A stretch of 64,000 bases of DNA from NCBI RefSeq assembly GCF_900582195.1, contig NZ_UTHA01000311.1:165402-229401 (forward strand), given 5' to 3'. Origin of the DNA: Pseudomonas viridiflava (GTDB lineage Bacteria; Pseudomonadota; Gammaproteobacteria; Pseudomonadales; Pseudomonadaceae). Shown piece after piece: positions 32,072 to 41,449 of the stretch. Position numbers and translations under genes: made by a program. Position 1 is the stretch's first letter. Every line of letters starts with the position of its first letter. The notes under the pieces were generated by a model. That model was not told the origin of the DNA. It ran no database searches and saw nothing but the letters and a program-made list of their open reading frames with translations.

Positions 32072-33106
32072 TTAGTTGTGAGCGTGCAGCGCTTCGTTCA
32101 GTTCGATCGCCGATTTGTGGGTCTTGCATTCCACAGCACCGGTTTCCGAATTGCGACGGAACAGCAGGTCAGTCTGACCGGCCAACTCACGGGCCTTCAC
32201 AACCTTGACCAGATTGTTGTGTTCGTCGAGCAGCGCCACCTTGGTACCGGCCGTCACGTACAGGCCCGACTCAACGGTGTTGCGGTCGCCCAACGGAATA
32301 CCGATACCGGCGTTGGCGCCGATCAGGCAGCCTTCGCCGACCTTGATCACGATGTTGCCGCCGCCCGACAGGGTGCCCATGGTCGAGCAACCGCCGCCCA
32401 GGTCGGAACCCTTGCCGACGAACACGCCGGCGGAAACGCGGCCTTCGATCATGCCCGGGCCTTCGGTGCCGGCGTTGAAGTTGATGAAACCTTCGTGCAT
32501 GACGGTGGTGCCTTCACCGACGTAAGCGCCCAGACGCAGACGCGCGGCGTCAGCGATACGCACGCCGGCCGGAACCACGTAGTCGGTCATTTTCGGGAAC
32601 TTGTCCACCGAGAACACTTCCAGCAGTTCGCCGCGCAGACGGGCTTCCAGTTGCAGCTCAGCCAGTTCGCTCAGGTCGATTGCACCCTGGCTGGTCCACG
32701 CTACGTTTGGCAGCAGCGGGAAGATCCCGGCCAGGCTCACGCCGTGTGGCTTGACCAGACGGTGCGACAGCAGGTGCAACTTGAGGTAAGCCTCAGGCGT
32801 CGAGGTCAGCTGTGCGTCTTCGGCCAGCAGGGTAGCGACCAGCGGCTTGTGGCTTTCGGCCAGACGGGTCAGCAGCTTGCCTTGCACGGCGTCGATGCCT
32901 TTTACGGCTTCAGCCAGTTGCGCAGCCTGGGCGGTGGTGAAGGTAATGGCCTGATTGCCTTCGGTGTAACCGAGGATCGGCGCAACAGCGGCGACCAGTT
33001 CGGCCGATGGGTTGAGCAGTGGTTGCGCGTAGAACACTTCCAGCCATGCGCCTTGACGGTTCTGGGTGCCGACACCAAAGGCGATGCTGAACAGGGAATT
33101 GGACAT
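32072..33106 (-). CDS. dapD: 2,3,4,5-tetrahydropyridine-2,6-dicarboxylate N-succinyltransferase
   Basis: This 344-residue hexapeptide-repeat acyltransferase transfers succinate from succinyl-CoA to tetrahydrodipicolinate. The left-handed beta-helix runs through RIADAARLRLGAYVGEGTTVMHEGFINFNAG and GGGCSTMGTLSGGG. It is the longer form of DapD typical of Pseudomonas and actinobacteria, not the ~274-residue E. coli form. It is 31 bases downstream of the ArsC-like gene, so probably in one operon. Confidence 0.96.
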   Translation of the reverse strand: MSNSLFSIAFGVGTQNRQGAWLEVFYAQPLLNPSAELVAAVAPILGYTEGNQAITFTTAQAAQLAEAVKGIDAVQGKLLTRLAESHKPLVATLLAEDAQLTSTPEAYLKLHLLSHRLVKPHGVSLAGIFPLLPNVAWTSQGAIDLSELAELQLEARLRGELLEVFSVDKFPKMTDYVVPAGVRIADAARLRLGAYVGEGTTVMHEGFINFNAGTEGPGMIEGRVSAGVFVGKGSDLGGGCSTMGTLSGGGNIVIKVGEGCLIGANAGIGIPLGDRNTVESGLYVTAGTKVALLDEHNNLVKVVKARELAGQTDLLFRRNSETGAVECKTHKSAIELNEALHAHN

Positions 33107-33137
33107 GTGAATACCTCTACAAAGAGTGACGGGCTGC

Positions 33138-33500
33138 TTACTTCAGAGCGGCCGCGTAGATATCTGGCTTGAAGCCAATCAGGGTTCGGTCACCGAGATC
33201 GAGCACCGGGCGCTTGATCATCGAGGGTTGAGCGAGCATCAGTTCGATGGCTTTCGATTGGTCGAGATCGGCTTTGCGTTCGTCGTCGAGTTTGCGAAAG
33301 GTCGTGCCTGCACGGTTCAACACCGTTTGCCAGCCGTGTTCGTCACACCATTGGGTCAGGTGCTCACGGTCGATACCGGCGGTTTTGTAATCGTGAAAGT
33401 CGTAGCTGACAGCGTGTTCATCGAGCCAGGTGCGCGCCTTCTTCATGGTGTCGCAGGCTTTGATGCCGAAAAGGTGCAACGTTTTACTTGAAACGGTCAA
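33138..33500 (-). CDS. ArsC/Spx-like reductase family protein (YffB type)
   Basis: This is a 120-residue thioredoxin-fold protein. The family Cys is in FGIKACDTMKKARTWL; RKLDDERKADL and IKRPVLDLGDRTLIGF follow as in YffB and ArsC proteins. The start is a TTG at 33500 with AAGGGGG eight bases upstream, and no ATG lies before residue 19. The single Cys means it is unlikely to be a true arsenate reductase; YffB proteins bind glutathione. Adjacent dapD suggests co-transcription. In E. coli yffB sits by dapE. Confidence 0.88.
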   Translation of the reverse strand: MTVSSKTLHLFGIKACDTMKKARTWLDEHAVSYDFHDYKTAGIDREHLTQWCDEHGWQTVLNRAGTTFRKLDDERKADLDQSKAIELMLAQPSMIKRPVLDLGDRTLIGFKPDIYAAALK

Positions 33501-33599
33501 GGAATTGCCCCCTTTACAGGTGCTGGAGAAAAATGGTGTCGGATTATGCCATGACCAAACGGTTTCGGGCGCCCGGCTTCATTTGGCAATGCAAAACCC

Positions 33600-33688
33600 T
33601 GTGGGAGCGAGCTTGCTCGCGAAGGGGCCGTGTCAGTCAAAATCTCTGTTAATGACACACCGCATTCGCGAGCAGGCTCGCTCCCACA
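33600..33688. repeat. REP pair (REPIN), GTGGGAGCGAGC family
   Basis: TGTGGGAGCGAGC and its inverted copy, with a 40-base spacer, lie between the divergent ArsC-like gene and the antiporter. I see no gene in 33501-33792. Confidence 0.92.
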
Positions 33689-33792
33689 AGGGGGCTGCGT
33701 TCCAGCAGTGCGACATAGGTGCAACGGCCAGTTTCATCCTAAGCGGCTAATATGGCAGTTCAACGCTGTCGATTGTCTGAGATTTCCGCTTT

Positions 33793-35424
33793 ATGCAAAC
33801 CGCTTACACCGTCCTGATCCTGCTGATGCTGGTCAGCGTCTCGCGTCTGGTCGGACGGGTCATCCCGTTGCCACTGCCGCTGGTACAAATCGCTGCTGGC
33901 GCCTTGCTCGCCTGGCCGACCCTGGGTCTGCATGTGGCGCTCGATCCGGAATTATTCCTCTTTCTGTTCCTGCCGCCCCTGCTGTTTTCCGATGGCTGGC
34001 GCATGCCCAAGCGCGAGTTCTGGCATTTGCGCGGGCCGATCCTGACACTGGCGGTGGGGCTGGTGCTGTTCACCGTGGTCGGCGCCGGGTACTTCATTCA
34101 TTGGTTGTTGCCGTCTATTCCGCTGCCCGTGGCCTTCGCCCTGGCGGCAGTGTTGTCACCGACGGACGCCGTGGCGGTGTCGGCCATTTCGCAAAATCGC
34201 TTGCCGACCCCGCTGATGCATATATTGCAGGGCGAGGCGCTGATGAACGATGCCTCGGGTCTGGTGACCTTCAAGTTCGCCCTGGTGGCGGCCATCACAG
34301 GCGTGTTCTCGCTGACCAACGCCAGCTTGACCTTCATCATGGTGGCGCTCGGCGGGTTGGCGGTCGGTGTGGCATTGAGCTGGCTGGTGGGGCGATTGCG
34401 GGCGTGGATGATCGCTCGCGGTTGGGATGACCCGGCCACCCACGTGGTGTTCATGTTGCTGCTGCCGTTCGCCGCTTATGTGCTGGCGGAACGTCTTGGC
34501 GTTTCGGGCATTCTTTCGGCCGTGGCGGCGGGGATGATGCAGAGCTGGCTCGATCTGTTGCCTCGGCAGACCAGCACCCGCTTGCTCAATCGCAGTGTCT
34601 GGTCGTTGCTGGAGTTCGCTTTCAACGGGCTGATTTTCCTCCTGCTTGGCCTGCAATTGCCAGACATCATCAAAGCCGTGGTCAGCCACGAGCCGACGCT
34701 GTGGCCGACATTGTTCTATCGCTGCCTCGATGTCGTGGCGATTTTTCTTGCGCTGGTTTTGTTGCGGTTTATCTGGGTGCAGAGCATCTGGCGTTTATCG
34801 GTATTGCTGCGGCGTTTGCGCGGTAAAGGTGATCTGACGCAAGTGCCGACTGCCCGCTCCTGTTGGTTGCTGACCGTCGGTGGGGTGCGAGGTGCGGTGA
34901 CGCTGGCGGGTGTGATGTCGGTGCCGATGTTGATGGGGGCGGAGGCGTTTCCCGAGCGTGATCTGCTGATTTTCATCGCTGCCGGGGTGATTCTGCTCTC
35001 GCTGGTTTCGGCCTGTATCGCGCTGCCTCTGTTGTTGCGCGGCATCGAGAAAAGTCCGGATGACAAACGGCGCCAGGAAGTGCGCGACGCGTGGCGTAAA
35101 ACCGCAGAGGCGGCGATTCACGCGCTCGAAACCGAAGAAACTACCCCGCAGGATGCTGCTCAAGCTGCTCTGTCAGCCGAGCTGAAGGCACGGATCATGT
35201 CCGAATATCGCCATCAGCTCGATGTCTTCAACGATTCCGCCGAAGCCCAGGCCTTGGCGTTTCAGATGGATCTGCTTGAGCGTCGCCTGCGTTTGAAGGC
35301 GCTAAGGGCGCAACGCTTGGAGCTGTATAGCCTCAGTCGCCATCACCAGATAGGTGATGACGTTCTCCGAGAAGTGTTGGCCGATCTGGATTTGAGTGAG
35401 GCCAACTTGGGGCAGGTCAAATGA
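33793..35424 (+). CDS. Na+/H+ antiporter, CPA1/NhaP type
   Basis: This 543-residue protein has about 12 membrane helices in residues 1-415 and a ~125-residue cytosolic tail (KSPDDKRRQEVRDAWRK...) that is helical and charged. The ion-site motifs are LAAVLSPTDAVAVSAI and GEALMNDASGLVTFK, the ND pair of CPA1 exchangers. It exchanges Na+ (or K+) for protons across the inner membrane. The last eight bases overlap the end of the metalloprotease gene, tail to tail. Confidence 0.9.
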   Translation: MQTAYTVLILLMLVSVSRLVGRVIPLPLPLVQIAAGALLAWPTLGLHVALDPELFLFLFLPPLLFSDGWRMPKREFWHLRGPILTLAVGLVLFTVVGAGYFIHWLLPSIPLPVAFALAAVLSPTDAVAVSAISQNRLPTPLMHILQGEALMNDASGLVTFKFALVAAITGVFSLTNASLTFIMVALGGLAVGVALSWLVGRLRAWMIARGWDDPATHVVFMLLLPFAAYVLAERLGVSGILSAVAAGMMQSWLDLLPRQTSTRLLNRSVWSLLEFAFNGLIFLLLGLQLPDIIKAVVSHEPTLWPTLFYRCLDVVAIFLALVLLRFIWVQSIWRLSVLLRRLRGKGDLTQVPTARSCWLLTVGGVRGAVTLAGVMSVPMLMGAEAFPERDLLIFIAAGVILLSLVSACIALPLLLRGIEKSPDDKRRQEVRDAWRKTAEAAIHALETEETTPQDAAQAALSAELKARIMSEYRHQLDVFNDSAEAQALAFQMDLLERRLRLKALRAQRLELYSLSRHHQIGDDVLREVLADLDLSEANLGQVK

Positions 35425-36103
35425 CCTGTACCTGATAATCAATGGCGGGATAACTTTGCCTGGCCAGGCGTTTGTCCCGCTCACTGATTTTCCGGTTGAA
35501 TGCTATCTCGAAATTGCCCAGGGTCATGAAGTTCGGCACCGGGTAATGCATGATGGAAAGTGTGTCGTATTCCCCCTGAGAAATACTGTTGCGGCTATCG
35601 AGACTGAAAAGGTTCAGTTCGATTTCATCATCGTTCCAGCCTGCTGTTTCCCGGTAGTACTTGTAGACGGCTTCTATATCCCAGGGAATATTGGCGTCGG
35701 GATGCAGATGGGCATGATGAAACCCAAGAGCGTGGCCGAACTCATGCAATAGCGTGGCTTCAAACAGTGGATCTTGCGGGGCCGTCTGGATGACCAGCGT
35801 AGGTTCAGCGGGATCGAATTCCAATGCTTCGGTGCCGATCGCCGAGTAGTTTTCCCTGCCGTTCAGGGCGATGCGGATCTGGCCTTGTTCGACTTGTTCA
35901 AATGTCAGGCTGACAAAGGGTTCCCATTGGCGTATTACCCGTTCGACCCGATATTCAAGTTCATCGGGTAAATCCTCCATGAAGGAAAAAGTTACCGTGC
36001 TGGCGTTGTCCCATAATCGGTTGGAGTAGGCGATCGAGCGCTTGCTGCGTGGCCTGGAGGTGAAGTTGCTTCTGCGCATTTTGACGAAGGGGTAACGGTG
36101 CAT
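35417..36103 (-). CDS. Metzincin-type zinc metalloprotease, no signal peptide
   Basis: This 228-residue protein carries LLHEFGHALGFHHAH (H120, E121, H124, G127, H130), the HExxHxxGxxH zinc motif of metzincins, and a Met-turn SIMHYP (M185) close to that of astacins and matrixins. The C-terminal RKISERDKRLARQSYP resembles the end of such catalytic domains. The N-terminus is basic (MHRYPFVKMRRSNFTSRPRSKRS) and has no signal peptide, so it is either cytosolic or exported by another route. The G+C is low (43% in 35581-35640 by hand count). It looks like an acquired gene. I use the ATG at 36103; the ribosome site is weak. The substrate is unknown. Confidence 0.85.
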   Translation of the reverse strand: MHRYPFVKMRRSNFTSRPRSKRSIAYSNRLWDNASTVTFSFMEDLPDELEYRVERVIRQWEPFVSLTFEQVEQGQIRIALNGRENYSAIGTEALEFDPAEPTLVIQTAPQDPLFEATLLHEFGHALGFHHAHLHPDANIPWDIEAVYKYYRETAGWNDDEIELNLFSLDSRNSISQGEYDTLSIMHYPVPNFMTLGNFEIAFNRKISERDKRLARQSYPAIDYQVQVI

Positions 36104-36276
36104 GATCAATATCCATATTGATTGACTGGTTTGTTTTGGGTGTGTGCGGAAGTTCTTTCCTGAAGTCGATGCATAACGACTGATAGTTGCAGTGACTATG
36201 CGTCTGAAGACTATCTTTGGAGGGGCAGAGGAGGAAGTCGCTAATTGCTTTTATGTGTGTCGCGGTTATCAAGCCG

Positions 36277-36297
36277 CGCGCCAGATTGCCTGGCGCG
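36277..36297. other. Hairpin between the metalloprotease and dapC
   Basis: CGCGCCAG-ATTGC-CTGGCGCG is a perfect 8-bp stem 11 bases beyond the dapC stop. The minus strand lacks a good T-run after it, so it is only a possible terminator. The rest of 36104-36308 shows nothing definite. Confidence 0.5.
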
Positions 36298-36308
36298 GGC
36301 CAATTTGT

Positions 36309-37508
36309 TTATTGCTGGCGAGTAATAAAGGCGCGGATCCGTTGTGCGGCTTCGACACATTCGGCCAGCGGCGCTACCAGCGCCATACGCACACGGCCAG
36401 CGCCCGGATTGACGCCGTCGACGTCGCGGGAAAGGTACGAACCCGGCACCACGGTCACGTGCTCCTGCTCAAACAGATCGCGACAGAACGCCGCGTCATC
36501 GCCTTGCACGTTCGGCCACAGGTAGAAGCTGCCATCCGGACGCTGCACGTCCATCACCGGACTGAGGATTTCCAGCACCGCATCGAATTTCTCGCGATAC
36601 AGCGCCCGGTTGGCGCGCACATGCACTTCGTCATTCCACGCCGCCACGCTGGCCAGCTGCGTTTGCACCGGCATCGCACAGCCGTGGTAGGTGCGATACA
36701 GCAGGAAGCCTTTGAGGATGTCGGCATCACCCGCCACGAAACCCGAGCGCAGGCCCGGCAGGTTGGAGCGCTTGGACAGGCTGTGGAACACCACGCAACG
36801 TTTGAAATCCTTGCGGCCCAGTTCGACGCAAGCAGTCAGCAGGCCCGGCGGCGGGGTTTGTTCGTCGAAGTACAGTTCGCTGTAGCACTCGTCGGCGGCG
36901 ATCACGAAATCGTACTCATCGGCCAGGGCGATCAGCTTCTTCAGGGTGTCGACCGGTATCAGCGCGCCCGTCGGGTTGCCCGGTGAGCAGAGGAACAGGA
37001 TCTGGCAGCGTTTCCAGATGTCTGGCGAAACGGCCTCGAAGTCCGGGTTGAAGCCGTTTTCGTCGAGGCACGGCAGGTAATGCGGCTTGGCCCCGGCGAG
37101 GAACGCTGCGCCTTCGTAGATTTGATAGAACGGATTCGGGCTGACCACCAGCGCGTCGTCGCCACGGTTGACTACGGTCTGGGTGAACGCGAACAACGCT
37201 TCACGGGTGCCATTGACCGGCAACACGTTGCGCGCTGGATCGATCCAGCCGCTTGGCACGCCGAAACGACGCTCGCACCAGCCGCCAATGGCTTCGCGTA
37301 GCGCCGGGATGCCGAGGGTGGTCGGGTACACCGCCATCTGATCCAGACTGTTCGCCAGCGCTTCGGCGACAAAGCTTGGCGAACGGTGTTTCGGCTCGCC
37401 GATCGACAGGGCGATCGGGCGCTTGTCCGGGTTCGGGGTCACGGTGCCGAGCAGGGCGCGGAGCTTTTCGAACGGGTACGGCTGGAGCTGGTTCAGAGCG
37501 TTGTTCAT
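36309..37508 (-). CDS. dapC: Succinyldiaminopimelate transaminase
   Basis: This 399-residue fold-type I PLP aminotransferase converts succinyl-amino-ketopimelate to succinyl-DAP. PLP-Lys is in HSLSKRSNLPGLRSGFV, and the nucleotide-like cofactor site is seen at LFLCSPGNPTGALIP. The start MNNALNQLQPYPFEKLRALL is typical of proteobacterial DapC. It is 43 bases downstream of glnD, so may be read from the same transcript. Together with DapD and DapE it covers three consecutive DAP steps. Confidence 0.94.
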   Translation of the reverse strand: MNNALNQLQPYPFEKLRALLGTVTPNPDKRPIALSIGEPKHRSPSFVAEALANSLDQMAVYPTTLGIPALREAIGGWCERRFGVPSGWIDPARNVLPVNGTREALFAFTQTVVNRGDDALVVSPNPFYQIYEGAAFLAGAKPHYLPCLDENGFNPDFEAVSPDIWKRCQILFLCSPGNPTGALIPVDTLKKLIALADEYDFVIAADECYSELYFDEQTPPPGLLTACVELGRKDFKRCVVFHSLSKRSNLPGLRSGFVAGDADILKGFLLYRTYHGCAMPVQTQLASVAAWNDEVHVRANRALYREKFDAVLEILSPVMDVQRPDGSFYLWPNVQGDDAAFCRDLFEQEHVTVVPGSYLSRDVDGVNPGAGRVRMALVAPLAECVEAAQRIRAFITRQQ

Positions 37509-37551
37509 TGGGGCTGGGTCTCTCGCAAAGCCATTTGAATCCGGGGCGCCA

Positions 37552-40254
37552 TCAAATACTGATGCGCGACAATTTGATATCGGGTTCCTGGTTGACGCTC
37601 AGTTGCTCAACGATCGCATCCTGCAAACGGCTGCACAGCAACGGGTCGGACAACGGTTGGTTGTGCGCGTCGGTGATGAAGAACACGTCTTCCACTCGCT
37701 CGCCGAGGGTCGCAATCTTGGCGTTCTGCAGCGACAGATCGAATTCGAGAAAAATCCCGCCGATCCGCGCGAGCAGGCCCGGGCGATCAGGGGCGGTCAA
37801 TTCCAGCACCGTCACCGGACGTTGAGCATCGTTGTGAATCGTCACCTGCGGCGCAAAGGCGAAATGCTTGAGCTGGCGCGGCACGCGGCGCTGGATGATC
37901 GTCGGGTAATCATCCGGATTGCGCAGGGCTTCGGTCAGGCCTTCGCGGATCTGCTTGACCCGTGCCGGGTTGTCGCCGATCGACTCGCCTTCGTTGTCGA
38001 GCACAATATAGGTGTCGAGGGTGAACTGGCTGCTCGAGGTGATAACCCGGGCGTCGTGAATGTTCAGGTTGAGCTGATCCATCGCGGCCACGGTCACGGC
38101 GAAGAAGTCATGCTGGTCCGGTGCATAGATGAAGATCTGCGTGCCACCCTCGAACTCGCGCTGGGTGGTTTCCTTGATCAGCACCAGCGGCCCGCCATCG
38201 ACCGGTTGCTGCAGGATCGCATCGCTGTGCCAGGCCACATCGCCGGCGGTGTGGCGCAGGAAATAGTCATCGCCCAATTGCGCCCACAACTGCTCGACAT
38301 CGTCCGGGTCGGTGCCACCACGCACCAGAATATCCAGCGCGGCGCTTTGGGTCTGGCGGATCTGCTCTTCGCGGTCGACTGGATTCTCCAGGCCTCGGCG
38401 CAAGGCGCGTTTGGTCTCGGTGTAGAGCTGGCGCAACAGGCTGGCGCGCCACGAATTCCACAGTGTCGGGTTGGTCGCGTTGATGTCGGCTACGGTCAGC
38501 ACATAGAGATAGTCGAGGCGGGTTTCATCGCCGACTGCCAGGGCAAAGTCGTGAATCACCTGCGGGTCGGACAAATCCTTGCGCTGGGCGGTGGTCGACA
38601 TCACCAGATGGTTCTGCACCAGCCAGACGATCAGGCGGCTGTCCCACACCGGCAACTGATGACGCTGGCAGAATGCCGCGGCATCGACCGCGCCGATCTC
38701 CGAGTGATCGCCATGCCGACCTTTACCGATGTCGTGGTACAGGCCCGCCATATAGATCAGTTCGGGCTTGGGCAGCTTGGCCATGAGCTTGGCGGCCAGC
38801 GGAAATTTTTCCGAGACCTGGGTGTACTGCAGTTTGCGCAGATGTTTGATCAGATTCAGCGTGTGCGCATCGACGGTATAAATGTGGAACAGATCATGCT
38901 GCATCTGCCCGACAATAAAGCCGAACTCCGGAAGATAGCGTCCGAGAATGCCGTAACGGTTCATCCGGCGCAGGTTGCGGTGGATGCCGATCTTGCACTT
39001 GAACAGTTCGATGAACAGGCTGGTGTTACGAATATCGTTACGGAAGTTGTCGTCGATCAGGTGACGGTGCTCGCGCAGCAGACGGATGGTGTCGGCGCGC
39101 ACGCCTTTGATTTCCGGTTGCTGCGCCATCAACACGAAGATCTCGAGCATGGCAAACGGCGTGCGGCGGAACACGTTGTCGTTGCGCGCCTCGATGTAGC
39201 CGTCATGCAACTGGAAGCGCGAGTTGATCGGCTGCGGCGGCGCTTCGTCTTCCGGGGCGAGGATGACCTCCTCGAAGTGCTGGATGATCAGGTCGCTGAG
39301 TTGGGCGATGCTCATCACAGTGCGGAAATACTGTTGCATGAAGTTTTCGACGGCCTGTTTGGCGTCGTCGCCCTCAAACCCCAGTAGTCCGGCGATGGTG
39401 CGTTGGTGATCGAACAGCAAGCGGTCTTCGGAGCGCCCGGCCAGCATGTGCAGGGCATAGCGCACTTTCCAGAGGAATTCCTGGGAGGAGGCGAGCAGGG
39501 CATTTTCGCTTTCGACCAGAAAGCCTTCGCCGGCGAGGGCGCGCAAGTTAAGGGTGCCGTACGCCCGCCGGGCCACCCACAGAATCGTCTGGATATCCCG
39601 CAGGCCACCGGGTGAGCCTTTGACGTTGGGTTCCAGGTTGTATTCGGTGTCGTTGTATTTGTGGTGGCGGGCTTTTTGCTCGGCACGCTTGGCCAGGAAG
39701 AACTCCTTGGCCGGCCACATGTGTGCGGTGCTGGTGACGTCGAGCATGCGCTGACGCAGGCGCTCGGGACCGCAGATGGTGCGGCTTTCCATCAGGTTGG
39801 TGACGACCGTCAGGTCAGCGCGCGCCTCTTCGGCGCATTCATCGACCGAGCGCACGCTCTGACCGACTTCCAGGCCAATGTCCCACAGCAGCGTCAGAAA
39901 ACGCTCGATGGAATCGCGGAAAACTTCGTGATCGGCACTGTCCAGCAGGATCAGCAGATCGATGTCGGAGTACGGGTGCAGCTCACCGCGGCCGTAGCCG
40001 CCGACCGCGACCAGCGCGATGTCGGCGTCATCGCTCCAGTTGAACTGCTCCCAGGCCTTTTGCAGGATGTTGTCGACGAACCAGGCACGGTCTTCGATCA
40101 GGCGGCGAATATCGCGACCTTGGCGAAAACGCGTGTCGAGCACCTCGCGAGCCTGACGGATCGCCTTCTTGAACGCCGCGATAGGACTCGCTTTCAGGGC
40201 CAGTTCAGCCTGGAACTGGCCGCGGTCGAAGAGTTCGGGATCCACCTGCGGCAT
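37552..40254 (-). CDS. glnD: PII uridylyltransferase / uridylyl-removing enzyme
   Basis: This 900-residue nitrogen sensor adds and removes UMP on PII (GlnB/GlnK) in response to glutamine. The nucleotidyltransferase site is GGYGRGELHPYSDIDLL near the N-terminus. The HD hydrolase domain shows YHDIGKGRHGDHS. Two ACT domains lie at the C-terminus (about 700 onward, including TAPDRPGLLARIGGIF). The length matches the E. coli protein (890). map is 40 bases upstream on the same strand. Confidence 0.96.
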   Translation of the reverse strand: MPQVDPELFDRGQFQAELALKASPIAAFKKAIRQAREVLDTRFRQGRDIRRLIEDRAWFVDNILQKAWEQFNWSDDADIALVAVGGYGRGELHPYSDIDLLILLDSADHEVFRDSIERFLTLLWDIGLEVGQSVRSVDECAEEARADLTVVTNLMESRTICGPERLRQRMLDVTSTAHMWPAKEFFLAKRAEQKARHHKYNDTEYNLEPNVKGSPGGLRDIQTILWVARRAYGTLNLRALAGEGFLVESENALLASSQEFLWKVRYALHMLAGRSEDRLLFDHQRTIAGLLGFEGDDAKQAVENFMQQYFRTVMSIAQLSDLIIQHFEEVILAPEDEAPPQPINSRFQLHDGYIEARNDNVFRRTPFAMLEIFVLMAQQPEIKGVRADTIRLLREHRHLIDDNFRNDIRNTSLFIELFKCKIGIHRNLRRMNRYGILGRYLPEFGFIVGQMQHDLFHIYTVDAHTLNLIKHLRKLQYTQVSEKFPLAAKLMAKLPKPELIYMAGLYHDIGKGRHGDHSEIGAVDAAAFCQRHQLPVWDSRLIVWLVQNHLVMSTTAQRKDLSDPQVIHDFALAVGDETRLDYLYVLTVADINATNPTLWNSWRASLLRQLYTETKRALRRGLENPVDREEQIRQTQSAALDILVRGGTDPDDVEQLWAQLGDDYFLRHTAGDVAWHSDAILQQPVDGGPLVLIKETTQREFEGGTQIFIYAPDQHDFFAVTVAAMDQLNLNIHDARVITSSSQFTLDTYIVLDNEGESIGDNPARVKQIREGLTEALRNPDDYPTIIQRRVPRQLKHFAFAPQVTIHNDAQRPVTVLELTAPDRPGLLARIGGIFLEFDLSLQNAKIATLGERVEDVFFITDAHNQPLSDPLLCSRLQDAIVEQLSVNQEPDIKLSRISI

Positions 40255-40294
40255 CGATTGGCTTTCCTTCTATAGGGCTGGGAGCGTTTTTGGA

Positions 40295-41077
40295 TCAGGC
40301 CGAGATGCGCGGGATAGTGTCATCGGCGCGCAGGGTGAAGATCTCGTAACCGGTGTCGGTGACCAGCAGGGTGTGTTCCCACTGTGCCGAGAGCTTGCGG
40401 TCCTTGGTGATCGCAGTCCAGCCGTCGCCCAGTACTTTGGTGTCGGCCTTGCCCTGGTTGATCATCGGCTCGATGGTGAAGGTCATGCCGGCCTTCAGTT
40501 CCATGCCGGTGCCGGCGCGGCCGTAGTGCAGAATTTGCGGTTCTTCGTGGAAGACCTTGCCGATGCCGTGACCGCAGAATTCACGAACCACCGAGAAACC
40601 GTTCTTCTCGGCGTGCTTCTGAATCACTTCACCGATGTCGCCGAGGCGGCAGCCGGGTTTGACGATCTCGATCGCCTTGTACATGCATTCCTGAGTGATC
40701 TGCGACAGACGCTCGGCCCAGACTGGCACTTGACCGACGTGGAACATGCGGCTGGTGTCACCGTGGTAGCCGTCCTTGATCACGGTCACGTCGATGTTCA
40801 GGGTGTCGCCGTTTTTCAGCGGCTTGTCATTCGGGATGCCATGGCAGACCACATGATTGATCGAGGTGCAGATCGACTTCGGGTAGCCCTTGTAGTTGAG
40901 CGGAGCAGGGATGGCTTGCTGTACGTTGACGATGTAGTCGTGGCAGATCTGGTTCAGCTCATCGGTGGTGACACCCGGTTTGACATGTTCGGCAATCATT
41001 TCCAGCACATCGGCGGCCAGTTTGCCGGCGACGCGCATGCCAGCGATGTCCTCGGGAGTTTTGAGGTTGACGGTCAT
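40295..41077 (-). CDS. map: Methionine aminopeptidase type I
   Basis: This 260-residue enzyme removes N-terminal Met from nascent proteins. The substrate-site His is H79 (VVCHGIP), and the five metal ligands are D96, D107, H170, E203 and E234. No zinc-finger extension is present, so it is type Ia as in E. coli. I chose the ATG at 41077 (MTVNLKTPEDIAGMRVAG); the frame that continues to 41197 has no conserved sequence. It is divergent from rpsB, 372 bases apart. Confidence 0.97.
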   Translation of the reverse strand: MTVNLKTPEDIAGMRVAGKLAADVLEMIAEHVKPGVTTDELNQICHDYIVNVQQAIPAPLNYKGYPKSICTSINHVVCHGIPNDKPLKNGDTLNIDVTVIKDGYHGDTSRMFHVGQVPVWAERLSQITQECMYKAIEIVKPGCRLGDIGEVIQKHAEKNGFSVVREFCGHGIGKVFHEEPQILHYGRAGTGMELKAGMTFTIEPMINQGKADTKVLGDGWTAITKDRKLSAQWEHTLLVTDTGYEIFTLRADDTIPRISA

Positions 41078-41280
41078 ACAGGCTCTCTCTGCGCTCGGCG
41101 GCGCTTGCTGATACGGATAGGGTGGCCGGTGTCGACAGGCGACCCTGAAAAACGCGATTCTAACAGACGCACGGCGCAATTCAGCGCCCGCGTGCATCGC
41201 TTCTCTCTATACAATGGTGCGCTCGGAGCCGATTCCAAGGGGGCTGCGCCCATGTCCTTGGTGCGAATACAGATTCCGGG

Positions 41281-41449
41281 TTCCGTTTCTGCGCACCCTG
41301 TGGTATAAAATGCGCCGCTTTCCGGGGATACCCCGAAAAGCTTAAATCCACACACGTGTCGACACGATGACCTGGGTGCTTTTGGCTTTATGCCACTGGT
41401 TGGTCATTGGGATACGTGGAGGCCAAACCCGACTTATTAAGGAACTATC
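41281..41449 (+). promoter_or_regulatory. rpsB promoter and structured leader (t44-type)
   Basis: The map-rpsB gap is 372 bases. TATAAA at 41304-41309 with TTCCGT 17 bases before it can be the promoter. The leader holds CCGGGG-ATA-CCCCGA near 41320-41336 and a long stem ATGACC (41367-41372) with GGTCAT (41402-41407). In gammaproteobacteria the rpsB leader carries the t44 RNA (S2 autoregulation); the position fits, but I could not test the pseudoknot. The upstream part, 41078-41280, shows nothing. Confidence 0.55.

Noticed and set aside
33138..33500. Arsenate reductase for the ArsC-like gene
   Set aside because: Only one Cys fits the motif, there are no ars genes nearby, and the dapD context supports a YffB-type protein.
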